From NCBI RefSeq assembly GCF_023715525.1, contig NZ_JAMBOG010000022.1:1-54976 (forward strand): a stretch of DNA of 54,976 nt, written 5' to 3'. Below are positions 1 to 7,706 of this stretch, in pieces; positions within the stretch are counted from its first letter, which is position 1, and each line of letters starts with the position of its first letter. The stretch comes from Kocuria rosea (GTDB lineage: Bacteria > Actinomycetota > Actinomycetes > Actinomycetales > Micrococcaceae). A program made the translations under genes and the position numbers. Under the pieces are notes generated by a model. That model made no database searches. It was not told the origin of the DNA and worked only from the letters and a program-made list of their open reading frames with translations.

Positions 1-290
1 ACGTCGCCACCCCCCGCCCCTGACCCCACCCCACCCACCCCCGATGTAGTCAGACTTCGTGCGGAGGATGATACTTCCAGGAGGGGTGAGCCGGTTGCCG
101 GCGCTGACAGCTGCACACCTCGGCTGTCGGCGCCGCAATCGGTTCGCAGGCCGACTGGTGCAGTTCGCAGTACAGGGAAGCGCGGGCAGGACGCGCGGCC
201 GTGGTAGACGGAAAGAACAGGACCGCTCTCTCGCAGGCGCGGGGCACGTGGTGACCTCCGCTCACCGGGTGCGGACCCGGTGCTGTTTCA
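1..290. other. Leader region with no convincing gene
   Basis: This is GC-rich sequence ahead of the BCCT gene. A 93-codon open frame crosses it, but it has Arg/Gly-rich composition, no recognisable domain and runs into the transporter start, so I do not call it. The AT-rich promoter segment begins at about 290. Confidence 0.5.
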
Positions 291-336
291 TTTCACAATA
301 TGGTATTTCGACCTCATATATTCCCGGGAAGGGATC
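291..336 (+). promoter_or_regulatory. AT-rich promoter/operator region of the BCCT gene
   Basis: A markedly AT-rich stretch sits in GC-rich DNA directly upstream of the transporter. It has a possible -10 TATGGT (299-304) followed by TCATATATTC (314-323), whose ATATAT core (316-321) resembles the sites upstream of purU, glyA and the first mycothiol dehydrogenase. A ribosome binding site GGGAAGGGA lies at 326-334. No good -35 is visible. That a GntR protein binds here is inference. Confidence 0.4.
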
Positions 337-339
337 ATG

Positions 340-2310
340 ATGAGCAATGAAAACATTCAAGCAAGTCCGGGGTCGGATCCCCAAGCGCCGGCTTGTCCGG
401 TGGATGATCTGACGGAGCTGCACCACGCCGAGGCGGAGGAGGCCCAGATCCTCGGTGCGCTCAAGGAGGGTGTGCAGGAGCGGCGAGGTTCCCTGCGCGG
501 GGGGTTCGAGGGTCTGGACAAGGTGATCCTGGGGGTCACCGGGGTGCTGGTGGTGGCCTTCGTGGCGTGGGGCTTCATCGCCACCGACAACCTGTCCACG
601 GTCTCGACCGCGGCCCTGGGGTGGGTGCTGGAGAACACCGGGTGGATCTTCGTGCTGCTGTCGTCCCTGTTCGTGGTCTACGTCCTGTGGCTGGCCCTGG
701 GACGCTACGGCACCATCCCGCTGGGCAAGGACGGAGAGCGCCCGGAATTCCGCACGGTGTCGTGGATCTCCATGATGTTCGCCTGCGGGATGGGCATCGG
801 CCTGATGTTCTACGGGGTGGCCGAGCCGCTCTACCACTACATCTCCCCGCCTCCGGCCACGGTGGACGCGTCCACGGCCGAGGCGATCGAGACGGCCATG
901 GCCACCTCGCTGTTCCACTGGACCCTGCACCCGTGGGCGATGTACGCGGTGCTGGGCATCGCCATCGCCTACGGCACGTTCCGGCTGGGCCGCAAGAACC
1001 TGCTCTCCGAGGCGTTCGTCTCCCTGTTCGGCCGCCGGGCCGTCGACGGGATCGGGGGGAAGATCATCAACATCCTGGCGATCTTCGCCACGCTGTTCGG
1101 CTCGGCGGCCTCCCTGGGCCTGGGGGCTCTGCAGATCGGCAGCGGGCTGCAGTTCAACGGTGTGGTGGGTCAGGTCGCCACCCCGCTGCTCGTGCTGATC
1201 ATCGCGGTGCTCACCTTCTGCTTCGTGGCCTCGGCGGTGTCCGGGATCGAGCGCGGCATCCAGTTCCTGGCCAACACCAACATGGTGCTGGCCGTGCTCA
1301 TGGCGGTCGTGATCTTCGTGGTGGGCCCGACCCTGTTCATCCTCAACCTCATTCCCAACGCGATCGGCTCCTACTTCCAGCAGCTGCCCGAGATGGCCGC
1401 GCGCACCGAGGCGGTGGGGGACGAGTCCATGCGGGAGTGGCTGTCCGGGTGGACGATCTTCTACTGGGCCTGGTGGATCTCCTGGACCCCGTTCGTGGGC
1501 ATGTTCATCGCCCGCATCTCCCGGGGCCGCACCATCCGCCAGTTCGTCACCGGGGTGCTGCTGGTGCCCTCGCTGGTGTCCCTGCTGTGGTTCGCCGTCT
1601 TCGGCGGCAGCGCCATCCACATCCAGCGCACCGCCGAGGCCACCCCTGACACCGGCGACGGGATCGCCACGCTGGTGGACGGGGTGCCCACCATCTCCTT
1701 CGACGCGGCGATCTACGACATGTTCACCGGCCTGGGCGCCCCGCAGGCGCTGACCGTGGGGCTGGCGGTGCTGGCCATGGTGCTCACCGCGATCTTCTTC
1801 GTCACCGGCGCCGATTCGGCCTCCATCGTCATGGGCTCGCTCAGTTCCCGCGGCACCCTGGAGCCGTCCAAGCCCGTGGTGATCTTCTGGGGCGTGCTCA
1901 TGGGCGCAGTCGCGGCCGTGATGCTGCTGGCCGGCGGGGACACTCCCGCCGAGGCCCTCGGCGGGCTGCAGCGGCTGACCATCGTGGCCGCCCTGCCGTT
2001 CATCCTGGTGATGTTCGTGCTGTGCTTCGCCCTCACCCGGGACCTGCGGCGGGATCCGATGTGGCTGCGCCAGCGCCTGTCCGACTCGGTGATGCGCCGC
2101 ACCATCCGCACCGCCGTGGACGACTACGGGCACCAGAAGTTCACCCTCGTCACCCGGGAGAGCGCCGAACCGCTCACCGGAATGTTCCAGGCCATCGACG
2201 CCACCGCGGCCGGACAACCCATCTACCCGCCCGGCAACGGAAACGGCCGCCGGCGGAAGAAGGACCGTGAGCGTCTCGGAACGGGAATCGACAAAGAGCC
2301 GGTTCCCTAG
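340..2310 (+). CDS. BCCT family betaine/choline/carnitine-type transporter
   Basis: This is a secondary transporter of the betaine/choline/carnitine (BCCT) family in the cytoplasmic membrane, about 656 residues with twelve predicted membrane segments. The family marks are clear. The unwound third-helix motif appears as GMGIGLMFYG, the form seen in Na+-coupled betaine carriers such as BetP, and the signature WTIFYWAWWISWTPF is followed by ISRGRT. The N-terminal ~60 residues are acidic and hydrophilic, and the C-terminal tail is short and basic, unlike the long tail of the choline carrier at 21 kb. Start: adjacent ATGs at 337 and 340 follow GGGAAGGGA; 340 has the better spacing, and the upstream in-frame ATG at 280 lies in the promoter-like region. 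Betaine or dimethylglycine uptake is likely from the Gly motif and the island nearby, but the substrate is inferred. It converges on moeB. Confidence 0.9.
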   Translation: MSNENIQASPGSDPQAPACPVDDLTELHHAEAEEAQILGALKEGVQERRGSLRGGFEGLDKVILGVTGVLVVAFVAWGFIATDNLSTVSTAALGWVLENTGWIFVLLSSLFVVYVLWLALGRYGTIPLGKDGERPEFRTVSWISMMFACGMGIGLMFYGVAEPLYHYISPPPATVDASTAEAIETAMATSLFHWTLHPWAMYAVLGIAIAYGTFRLGRKNLLSEAFVSLFGRRAVDGIGGKIINILAIFATLFGSAASLGLGALQIGSGLQFNGVVGQVATPLLVLIIAVLTFCFVASAVSGIERGIQFLANTNMVLAVLMAVVIFVVGPTLFILNLIPNAIGSYFQQLPEMAARTEAVGDESMREWLSGWTIFYWAWWISWTPFVGMFIARISRGRTIRQFVTGVLLVPSLVSLLWFAVFGGSAIHIQRTAEATPDTGDGIATLVDGVPTISFDAAIYDMFTGLGAPQALTVGLAVLAMVLTAIFFVTGADSASIVMGSLSSRGTLEPSKPVVIFWGVLMGAVAAVMLLAGGDTPAEALGGLQRLTIVAALPFILVMFVLCFALTRDLRRDPMWLRQRLSDSVMRRTIRTAVDDYGHQKFTLVTRESAEPLTGMFQAIDATAAGQPIYPPGNGNGRRRKKDRERLGTGIDKEPVP

Positions 2311-2382
2311 GAGTGAGGCTTTGTAGCCGCGGGGCACGATCCTTCCGCGGCCAGGAAGGGTGGAGCAGCCCTCAGCGGACAT

Positions 2383-2436
2383 GAGGTCTTCGGCTCGACG
2401 TGTGGAACTTCTGCTTCCCACATCGAGCCGAAGACC
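2383..2436. terminator. Long hairpin between convergent genes
   Basis: An inverted repeat has its left arm at 2383-2407 and right arm at about 2413-2436. The outer 16 bp (GAGGTCTTCGGCTCGA) pair perfectly and the inner part nearly so, leaving a loop of only a few bases. It lies between the convergent transporter and moeB and is followed by CTTTGTC rather than a long T run. It probably acts as a bidirectional terminator; an element end remnant is an alternative. Confidence 0.6.
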
Positions 2437-2601
2437 TCTTTGTCGCCTCGTCGCGGGAGCGGCCGCGGCATCCGCGTGGGGCGTCCGGTGGCCGCTGGAG
2501 CGTCGAACGTGCCGGGAACCCGCGAGTCCTCCGATGGGGAAGGAGCAGCACCGCCCTCCACGGCAGGCACCGACGTCCCGCGTCGGTTCGGCGGGGGCGG
2601 G

Positions 2602-3849
2602 TCAGTAGGGTTGCTGGTCGGGGTCGATCTGGTCGATCCAGGCGAGGATCCCGCCCTGCAGGTGGGTGACGTCGCGGTGGCCGTGGCCGGTGAGCAGCCG
2701 CAGGGCGGTCTCGGAGCGGGTTCCGGCCTTGCAGTGCACCACGGTGGGCCGGGCCGGGTCCAGCCCGGCCAGCCCCGCCCCGGACTCCAGCTCGCCCAGC
2801 GGGACCAGCCGCGCCCCGGGGATCGCCGCCAGCCGGGCCTCGTAGGGCTCGCGCACGTCGAGCAGCTCGAAGTCGGCCTCCCCCCGGCCCCGGGCGGCCA
2901 GCATCGCGGCCAGCTGCCGGGCCGTGACCGTGGGCGCGTCCCCGGCGGAAGCACCCGCCGCCGCACCCGCCGCCGCACCCGGCACCGCGCCGGTGGGCCC
3001 GTCCTCGCCGGCGTGGGCGCCGGGGTGGGCGGGGACCGTCGGGCGCCCGGGGGTGGGGGCCAGCGGGATCTCCCACCACCGCGCCGAGAGGGCGTCGTAG
3101 GTGGCGACCCGCCCGAGCATGGTGGTGCCGATCCCGGTGATCAGCTTGATCGCCTCCACGGCCATGGCCGTGCCCACGATCCCGGGCAGCACCCCCAGCA
3201 CCCCGGCCTCCGCGCAGCTGGGCACCGCTCCCGGGGCCGGGGCCACCGGGTAGAGATCGCGGTAGGTGGGCCCGTGCGCGGCCCAGAACACCGAGTACTG
3301 CCCGTCGAAGCGCAGGATCGAGCCCCACACGTGCGGGATCCCGGCCAGCGCGCACGCATCCGAGACCAGGTAGCGGGTGGCGAAGTTGTCGGTGCCGTCG
3401 AGGACCAGGTCGTAACCGGCCAGCACCGCGGCAGCGGTGGCGGCCGTGAGCCGGTGGGGGTGCTCGACCACGCCCACCAGCGGGTTGAGGTCCCCGATCC
3501 GTTCCGCGGCCGAGGCCGTCTTGGCCGCCCCCACGGTGGTGTGCCCGTGCGCCACCTGGCGCTGGAGGTTGGAGACCTCCACCACGTCGTCGTCGACGAT
3601 CCCGAGGGTCCCGACCCCGGCGGCGGCCAGGTAGAGCAGTGCTGGGGAGCCCAGCCCGCCGGCGCCCACGCACAGCACCCGGGCGTTCTTCAGCCGGCGC
3701 TGGCCCACCTCCCCGATCTCGGGCACGCTCAGGTGGCGGGCGTAGCGGCGCAGCTCCGCGTCGGTGAGTCCCGGGCCCGGCTCCACCAGCGCAGGCAACC
3801 CCCCCGAGGACGGGGCGAGGGGGTGCGGGGCGAGGGGGTGCGGGTCCAC
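2602..3849 (-). CDS. moeB: Molybdopterin-synthase adenylyltransferase with C-terminal rhodanese domain (MoeB/MoeZ-type)
   Basis: This E1-like enzyme activates the small subunit of molybdopterin synthase (and possibly ThiS-like proteins) by C-terminal adenylation and then delivers sulfur. The N-terminal ~260 residues are a ThiF/MoeB domain: LSVPEIGEVGQRRL, the nucleotide loop GAGGLGSPALLYLAAAGVG, DDDVVEVSNLQRQ, DGTDNFATRYL and SCAEAGVLGVLPG are all family motifs. A Gly/Ala/Pro-rich linker leads to a rhodanese domain with the active-site loop HCKAGTRS near the C-terminus. This two-domain build is the usual actinobacterial MoeZ/MoeBR form. Start: GTG at 3849, six bases past the moaE stop, or GTG at 3876 inside moaE; neither has a strong ribosome site, so translation is probably coupled to moaE. 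Long Ala repeats in the linker look like slippage expansion. Confidence 0.88.
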   Translation of the reverse strand: MDPHPLAPHPLAPSSGGLPALVEPGPGLTDAELRRYARHLSVPEIGEVGQRRLKNARVLCVGAGGLGSPALLYLAAAGVGTLGIVDDDVVEVSNLQRQVAHGHTTVGAAKTASAAERIGDLNPLVGVVEHPHRLTAATAAAVLAGYDLVLDGTDNFATRYLVSDACALAGIPHVWGSILRFDGQYSVFWAAHGPTYRDLYPVAPAPGAVPSCAEAGVLGVLPGIVGTAMAVEAIKLITGIGTTMLGRVATYDALSARWWEIPLAPTPGRPTVPAHPGAHAGEDGPTGAVPGAAAGAAAGASAGDAPTVTARQLAAMLAARGRGEADFELLDVREPYEARLAAIPGARLVPLGELESGAGLAGLDPARPTVVHCKAGTRSETALRLLTGHGHRDVTHLQGGILAWIDQIDPDQQPY

Positions 3850-3854
3850 GGTGC

Positions 3855-4307
3855 TCAGGCGTCCAGCCCGACCCACTCGGTGGAGCCGTCGGTGAAGCGC
3901 TGCTCCTTCCAGATCGGGACCTCGGTCTTGATCCGGTCCACCAGCGCCGCGCAGGCGGCGAAGGCGAGCCGGCGGTGGGCGGCGGCCACGGCCGCCTCCA
4001 GGGCCGAGTCCCCGATCTGCAGGTGCCCCACCCGGTGGGCGGCCCAGATCCGCACCCCGGGGAACTGCTCGGCCACCGCCTGGGCCACCGCCTGGATCAC
4101 CTCCCCGGCGCTGGGATGGCAGGTGTAGTCCAGGCTGGTGACACCGCGCCCGCCGTCGTGGTCGCGGATCACCCCGCTGAAGGAGACCACCGCCCCGGTG
4201 CGCGCCTCCTGCACCGCCGCCACCGCCCGGGCATGATCCAGCGGCTCACCCGTGACGAACGCGCCCACCACCACCGTCTCAGCCTCAACAGGCCCGGAAA
4301 TGCTCAT
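3855..4307 (-). CDS. moaE: Molybdopterin synthase catalytic (large) subunit MoaE
   Basis: MoaE inserts the two dithiolene sulfurs into precursor Z (cPMP) together with the MoaD small subunit. The 150-residue protein has the family core: VVSFSGVIRDHDGG near residue 40, the YTCHPSAGEVI segment, HRVGHLQIGDSALEAAV, and the C-terminal IKTEVPIWKEQ, which carries the two conserved lysines of the active site. The ATG at 4307 is preceded by AGGAG (4316-4320) at good spacing; the open frame continues upstream without family similarity. It is followed almost directly by moeB, so the two form an operon. No moaD is visible in the window, so the small subunit must be encoded elsewhere. Confidence 0.93.
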   Translation of the reverse strand: MSISGPVEAETVVVGAFVTGEPLDHARAVAAVQEARTGAVVSFSGVIRDHDGGRGVTSLDYTCHPSAGEVIQAVAQAVAEQFPGVRIWAAHRVGHLQIGDSALEAAVAAAHRRLAFAACAALVDRIKTEVPIWKEQRFTDGSTEWVGLDA

Positions 4308-4320
4308 CGATCGGTCTCCT

Positions 4321-4802
4321 GCAGTGTCGTGGTCCCGCGGTGGGGGAGCGGCCGTGCTCGGTCGCCCTGCTACCAGTCTTCCGCATCTCGCGCCGACATG
4401 CTCGGTGTCCTTTGCACACTGACCCCTTCGGGCATGTCGAGCACCGCGCGGGCTGCCGGCCTGCGGCGGGGACCCCGGCAGCCGGGCGGGTCGCGAGCAG
4501 GTGTCGAATCGGCACCTCGAGGTCGGTGACGACGCGATTCGCCGGTGGATCGGTGCTGGAGCCCTTGCCGCGCGGTCCGCTCGGCCGCGCGGTCGGACGA
4601 CCCCGTCCCCCTCCGGTTCATCGCAGCCGTGGGGAGTGGCCTCGGCGCCGTGAATTCCACCCGTAAGAAACCACAGCCTGTTCCTACGCCTGACCTGTCC
4701 CGATAGGGTGAGCGCGGGCGGTGTCGATGACGGGTCGCCCGGTCTGGTGATCAGGTGCCGGTGACGGAGCCTGACCCGAGTCACTTCACTCTGGGGGCAA
4801 GC
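4321..4802. other. Intergenic region, no gene seen
   Basis: About 480 bases lie between the divergent moaE and the repeat ORF. Open frames on both strands are Arg/Pro-rich shadows without domains. No convincing hairpin or promoter pair was found by eye. Confidence 0.5.
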
Positions 4803-5027
4803 ATGACTGATTCACAGCAGGATCCGAGCCAGCCGGAAGGCCCGGCCGACGGTGGCGCGTCCGGCGCCCCGGGCGTCCACGACGGCGGTGCCGACGGGGG
4901 CGCGGAAGGTCCGGCGGACGGCGGCGCGTCCGGCACTCCGGGCGTCCACGACGGCGGTGCCGACGGGGGAGCCGACGGCGGTGCCGACGGGGGAGCCGAC
5001 GGGGGAGCCGGAGCACGAGGCAGCTGA
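4803..5027 (+). CDS. Short Gly/Ala/Asp repeat peptide, unknown
   Basis: I do not recognise this 74-residue ORF. After a hydrophilic leader-like start (MTDSQQDPSQPEG) it contains two 23-residue repeats (codons at 4839-4907 and 4908-4976), each ending in GVHDGGADGGA, followed by four short DGGA units. There are no Cys, Lys or aromatic residues, and one His per long repeat. The stop lies two bases before the TTG start of the cupin gene, so the two are probably co-translated. A weak GGGGG precedes the ATG at 4803; an in-frame upstream start (4755) is possible. It could be a modified peptide or substrate of the neighbouring hydroxylase, a disordered accessory protein, or just low-complexity sequence. 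Confidence 0.4.
   Translation: MTDSQQDPSQPEGPADGGASGAPGVHDGGADGGAEGPADGGASGTPGVHDGGADGGADGGADGGADGGAGARGS
4839..5010 (+). repeat. Tandem 69-bp repeats plus short GA-rich units
   Basis: Two tandem 69-bp units (4839-4907, 4908-4976) differ at only a handful of bases. They are followed by near-perfect 12-base units encoding Asp-Gly-Gly-Ala to about 5010. The unit length is a multiple of three, so copy-number change would keep the reading frame. Confidence 0.75.
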
Positions 5028-5029
5028 GG

Positions 5030-6235
5030 TTGAGCACCACTCGGACTGATCCCCAGGACCCCGGCGCCCCGGGAGGCGCCGGGGTCCTGGAGACCCGCCT
5101 GATCGACATCGGGCGGGAGCAGTTCGCCGGCAACGTCTGGGGGCGCACCGCGTTGCTCACCCGCTGTGCCGGCGACTTCTCCGACCTGTTCTCCGCCGCG
5201 GCCGTCGACGAACTGCTCTCGTGCCGTGGCCTGCGCACACCTTTCCTGCGCGTCGCCAAGGACGGCTCCACCTTTCCCGACTCCTCGTTCACCTCCTCCG
5301 CAGGCGTCGGCGCCACCATCGCCGACCAGCTCGACGACACCGCGCTGTGGCGGAGTTTCGCCGACGGCGCCACCCTCGTCCTGCAGGCGCTGCACCGCAC
5401 GTGGGAACCGGTCTCGGCCTTCACGACCCGGCTGAGCACCGAACTCGGGCATCCGGTGCAGGCCAACGCCTACATCACCCCGCCCCAGAACCGCGGATTC
5501 GGCGATCACTACGACGTCCACGACGTCTTCGTCCTGCAGATAGCAGGCACCAAGCGCTGGATCATCCACGAGCCCGTCCACCCGGACCCGCTGCGTGATC
5601 ACCCCTGGACCGATCGCCGCTCCGCCGTGGCCGAGGCCGCGAAAGGCGGGGCCTACATCGACAGCGTGCTCGAACCCGGTGATGTCCTCTACCTGCCGCG
5701 TGGCTGGCTGCATGCCGCCCAGGCGCAGGGCGAGGTCTCCATCCACCTCACCCTCGGGGTCCACAACTGGACCCGCTACGCCCTGGCCGAACAGCTCGTC
5801 CAGGCCGCCCTTGCCGCGCTGCGCGAGGATCCCGAGATGCGCAGAACCTTGCCCCTGGGCCTCGACGGTCCGAGCGGGGAGATCGACGCCATCCGCGAGC
5901 GCGTCACCGCCGCCGTCGCCGAGGCCGATTCCACCGCCCTGTTCCACCGCACCCGGCGAGGACAGGGACGTGCGGCGCCGCTGGGACCGCTGGCCCAGCT
6001 CGAAGCCGTCGAGAACCTGGGCCCCGGGTCCCCGGTGCGGCTGCGTGGCGCGCTGGAAGCACGGCTGGAGGGCTCACGCCTGACCACGCGCGTGGGCTGG
6101 CTCGACTTCCCGGAGGCCGATCTGCCCGCTGTCGCGCGTCTGCTCGACGGTGCGGTCCACACCGCGGACGCTCTTGGCGTCGACCTCACGAGAAGACTGT
6201 TGCGGGCGGGGGTCCTCGTTCCCGCCGGACAGTGA
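5030..6235 (+). CDS. JmjC-type cupin protein, ribosomal-oxygenase (ROX)-like
   Basis: This is a 2-oxoglutarate/Fe(II) oxygenase-like cupin of the YcfD/MINA/NO66 class, whose known members hydroxylate ribosomal proteins. Of 401 residues, the jelly roll spans roughly 120-250. The iron triad is visible as H160 and D162 in GDHYDVHDVFVLQ and H228 in LYLPRGWLHAA, with KRW following as in the family. The C-terminal ~130 residues resemble the helical/winged region these enzymes use for dimerisation. The start is a TTG at 5030, weakly supported, directly after the repeat ORF stop; no better ATG/GTG precedes the conserved N-terminus. A sucrase/ferredoxin-like gene follows after 10 bases. The true substrate is unknown; the adjacent His-containing repeat peptide is a candidate by position only. 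Confidence 0.8.
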   Translation: MSTTRTDPQDPGAPGGAGVLETRLIDIGREQFAGNVWGRTALLTRCAGDFSDLFSAAAVDELLSCRGLRTPFLRVAKDGSTFPDSSFTSSAGVGATIADQLDDTALWRSFADGATLVLQALHRTWEPVSAFTTRLSTELGHPVQANAYITPPQNRGFGDHYDVHDVFVLQIAGTKRWIIHEPVHPDPLRDHPWTDRRSAVAEAAKGGAYIDSVLEPGDVLYLPRGWLHAAQAQGEVSIHLTLGVHNWTRYALAEQLVQAALAALREDPEMRRTLPLGLDGPSGEIDAIRERVTAAVAEADSTALFHRTRRGQGRAAPLGPLAQLEAVENLGPGSPVRLRGALEARLEGSRLTTRVGWLDFPEADLPAVARLLDGAVHTADALGVDLTRRLLRAGVLVPAGQ

Positions 6236-6245
6236 CGTCGCCGCG

Positions 6246-7142
6246 ATGACCGCCACGGACCGCTTCCTCTGCGCCGACGGCGCCCGCACGCGCGGCGACC
6301 CGATGGCAGGAACCGCGCCGCGCGGCGTCGCCTGGGTCCTCGTCGAGTACCGAGGCCGGTGGCCGATCAACGGTTTCGACGGCCTCGAGCTCGAGCCGGA
6401 GACCAAAGCCCGCGTGTTCTCCGCCGCGCAGGCAGCGCAGGCGCGCGTGCTCCTGGTCAGGCGGCACGGCCGCCGCAGTCGCGAGGGCCCCAGCCGCTGG
6501 GCCGTGCTGCACCGGGACAACTCCGGTGCCTGTCGTCAGCACTGGGGAACGTGGCACCGCGACGAGGAGCTGGCGCAGGTCGCCACAGCCCTCGGTGTTC
6601 CGGGCGTGCTCGGCCGTCCCCCCGTCCTCCTAGTCTGCACCCACGGTCAGCACGACCCCTGCTGCTCCGTGCGCGGACGGCCTGTGGGACGGGCACTGAG
6701 CGAGCGCTGGCCGGACCTGGTGTGGGAATGCACGCACGTCGGGGGTGACCGGTTCGCCGCCAACGTCGTCGTCGCCCCCGACGGCGTCTACTACGGCGGT
6801 CTCGATGCCACGTCCTCCGTCGCCACGATCGAGGAGCACCTCGCGGGCCGCATCCACGCCGAGCACCTGCGCGGATACACGGATCTCTCCCCGCCGCAGC
6901 AGGCCGCTGTCACGGCCGCGCTCAGACGCTTCGGTCCGGCCGCCCGCAACGACTACACGGTCGCCGAGAGCTTCCGGCACGGCGACCACTGGCGGATCCG
7001 CATCACCGGCAGGCCGCCTCACCCGGCGCGTGTCGACGTCGAACTGCAGGCCCACCGCGCCCCGCCGGCTCGGCTGACCTGCCGCGGGCCGGCGATGGGC
7101 TCGGCCACGGTCTACGAGCTCACGTCGATCCGCAGGGTCTGA
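6246..7142 (+). CDS. Sucrase/ferredoxin-like (thioredoxin-fold [2Fe-2S]) protein
   Basis: This protein of the sucrase/ferredoxin-like family (Apd1-type) is 298 residues from the ATG at 6246. The N-terminal half holds RGVAWVLVEYRGRWPINGF, as is usual for the family. The thioredoxin-like ferredoxin half has the Cys-containing CTHGQHDPCCSVRGRPV and then THVGGDRFAANVVV, which supplies the His; together these fit the Cys/His ligation of a [2Fe-2S] cluster known in the family. The C-terminal ~80 residues are a small helical domain. It starts 10 bases after the cupin stop, so it is very likely co-expressed, and a role as electron donor or redox partner for that oxygenase is possible but inferred. 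The longer frame from 6150 overlaps the cupin and is not preferred. Confidence 0.8.
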   Translation: MTATDRFLCADGARTRGDPMAGTAPRGVAWVLVEYRGRWPINGFDGLELEPETKARVFSAAQAAQARVLLVRRHGRRSREGPSRWAVLHRDNSGACRQHWGTWHRDEELAQVATALGVPGVLGRPPVLLVCTHGQHDPCCSVRGRPVGRALSERWPDLVWECTHVGGDRFAANVVVAPDGVYYGGLDATSSVATIEEHLAGRIHAEHLRGYTDLSPPQQAAVTAALRRFGPAARNDYTVAESFRHGDHWRIRITGRPPHPARVDVELQAHRAPPARLTCRGPAMGSATVYELTSIRRV

Positions 7143-7242
7143 AGGCCGGGCGGACCGGAGGCGCCGTCGTGGGCAGATCGGCCACCGACGGGTCGACCGT
7201 ATCGGGGATCTCCGACCGGATCGGGCGACGCACCGCGTCCTT

Positions 7243-7600
7243 CCTCGGGTGCACCTGCCCGATCCCGGCCCCTCCGCCCTGGTCGCCGACCTGGACGACA
7301 CCCACCCGCCGGTGGCCCATGAGCACTTGGGCCCGGCGCTGCCCATCGTGAAGTACACCGACGTGAAGGGGGCCATCTCCATGGCCAACGGTCCCGGGGT
7401 GGGCCCGGGCGCCTCCGTGTGGACGGCTGATCCCGCCAGGGCCCGCGAGGTCGCCGCCCGCGTCCACGCCGGCACCCTGTGGATCGACGAGCACGGCAAC
7501 GCCGGCCCGCGCATCCCCTTCGGCGGGGCCAGGCGCTCCGGCTACGGCCCGGAGGGCCGCAAGCACCTCGGCATCCCCCCAGGTCGTCCACGGCTGACGC
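7243..7600 (+). pseudogene. Aldehyde dehydrogenase remnant (C-terminal third only)
   Basis: The frame through this stretch gives clear C-terminal aldehyde dehydrogenase motifs: LVADLDDTHPPVAHEHLGPA, LPIVKYTDVKGAISMAN, GASVWTADPARAREVA, AGTLWIDEHG and IPFGGARRSGYGPEG. About 110 of the usual ~480 residues are left. The NAD-binding part, catalytic Glu and catalytic Cys are absent, and no start or ribosome site precedes it. The frame runs on past the homology to 7767, which also suggests decay. It lies next to a FeaR-like regulator and an amine oxidase, so it may be the ruin of a feaB-like aldehyde dehydrogenase for the amine oxidase product (inference). Confidence 0.8.
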
Positions 7601-7624
7601 GGCGCCCCGCACGGACACGTGTGG

Positions 7625-7659
7625 CGCCGGTGGCCTGCGTCCGGGGAGGGCCACCGGCG
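7625..7659. terminator. Hairpin downstream of the AraC regulator
   Basis: An 11-bp perfect stem CGCCGGTGGCC (7625-7635) pairs with 7649-7659 across a 13-base loop. It lies between the aldehyde dehydrogenase remnant and the stop of the AraC gene on the other strand, so it could end transcription from both sides. No T run is seen. Confidence 0.5.
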
Positions 7660-7706
7660 TCACGTTCGTCGTCTGTGCTGACGCCGTCGGCTCCAGGACT
7701 GTGTGC

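Noticed and set aside
59-340. 93-codon ORF upstream of the BCCT gene
   Set aside because: Runs through the promoter-like region, has no recognisable motif and no ribosome site matched to it.
262-2421. 719-codon open frame on the minus strand opposite the BCCT gene
   Set aside because: Composition is His/Gly/Gln/Arg-rich as expected for an antisense shadow of a membrane protein gene; no domain and no start site.
4839-5010. CRISPR array
   Set aside because: The repeats are contiguous, in frame and coding-like, with no spacers and no cas genes nearby.
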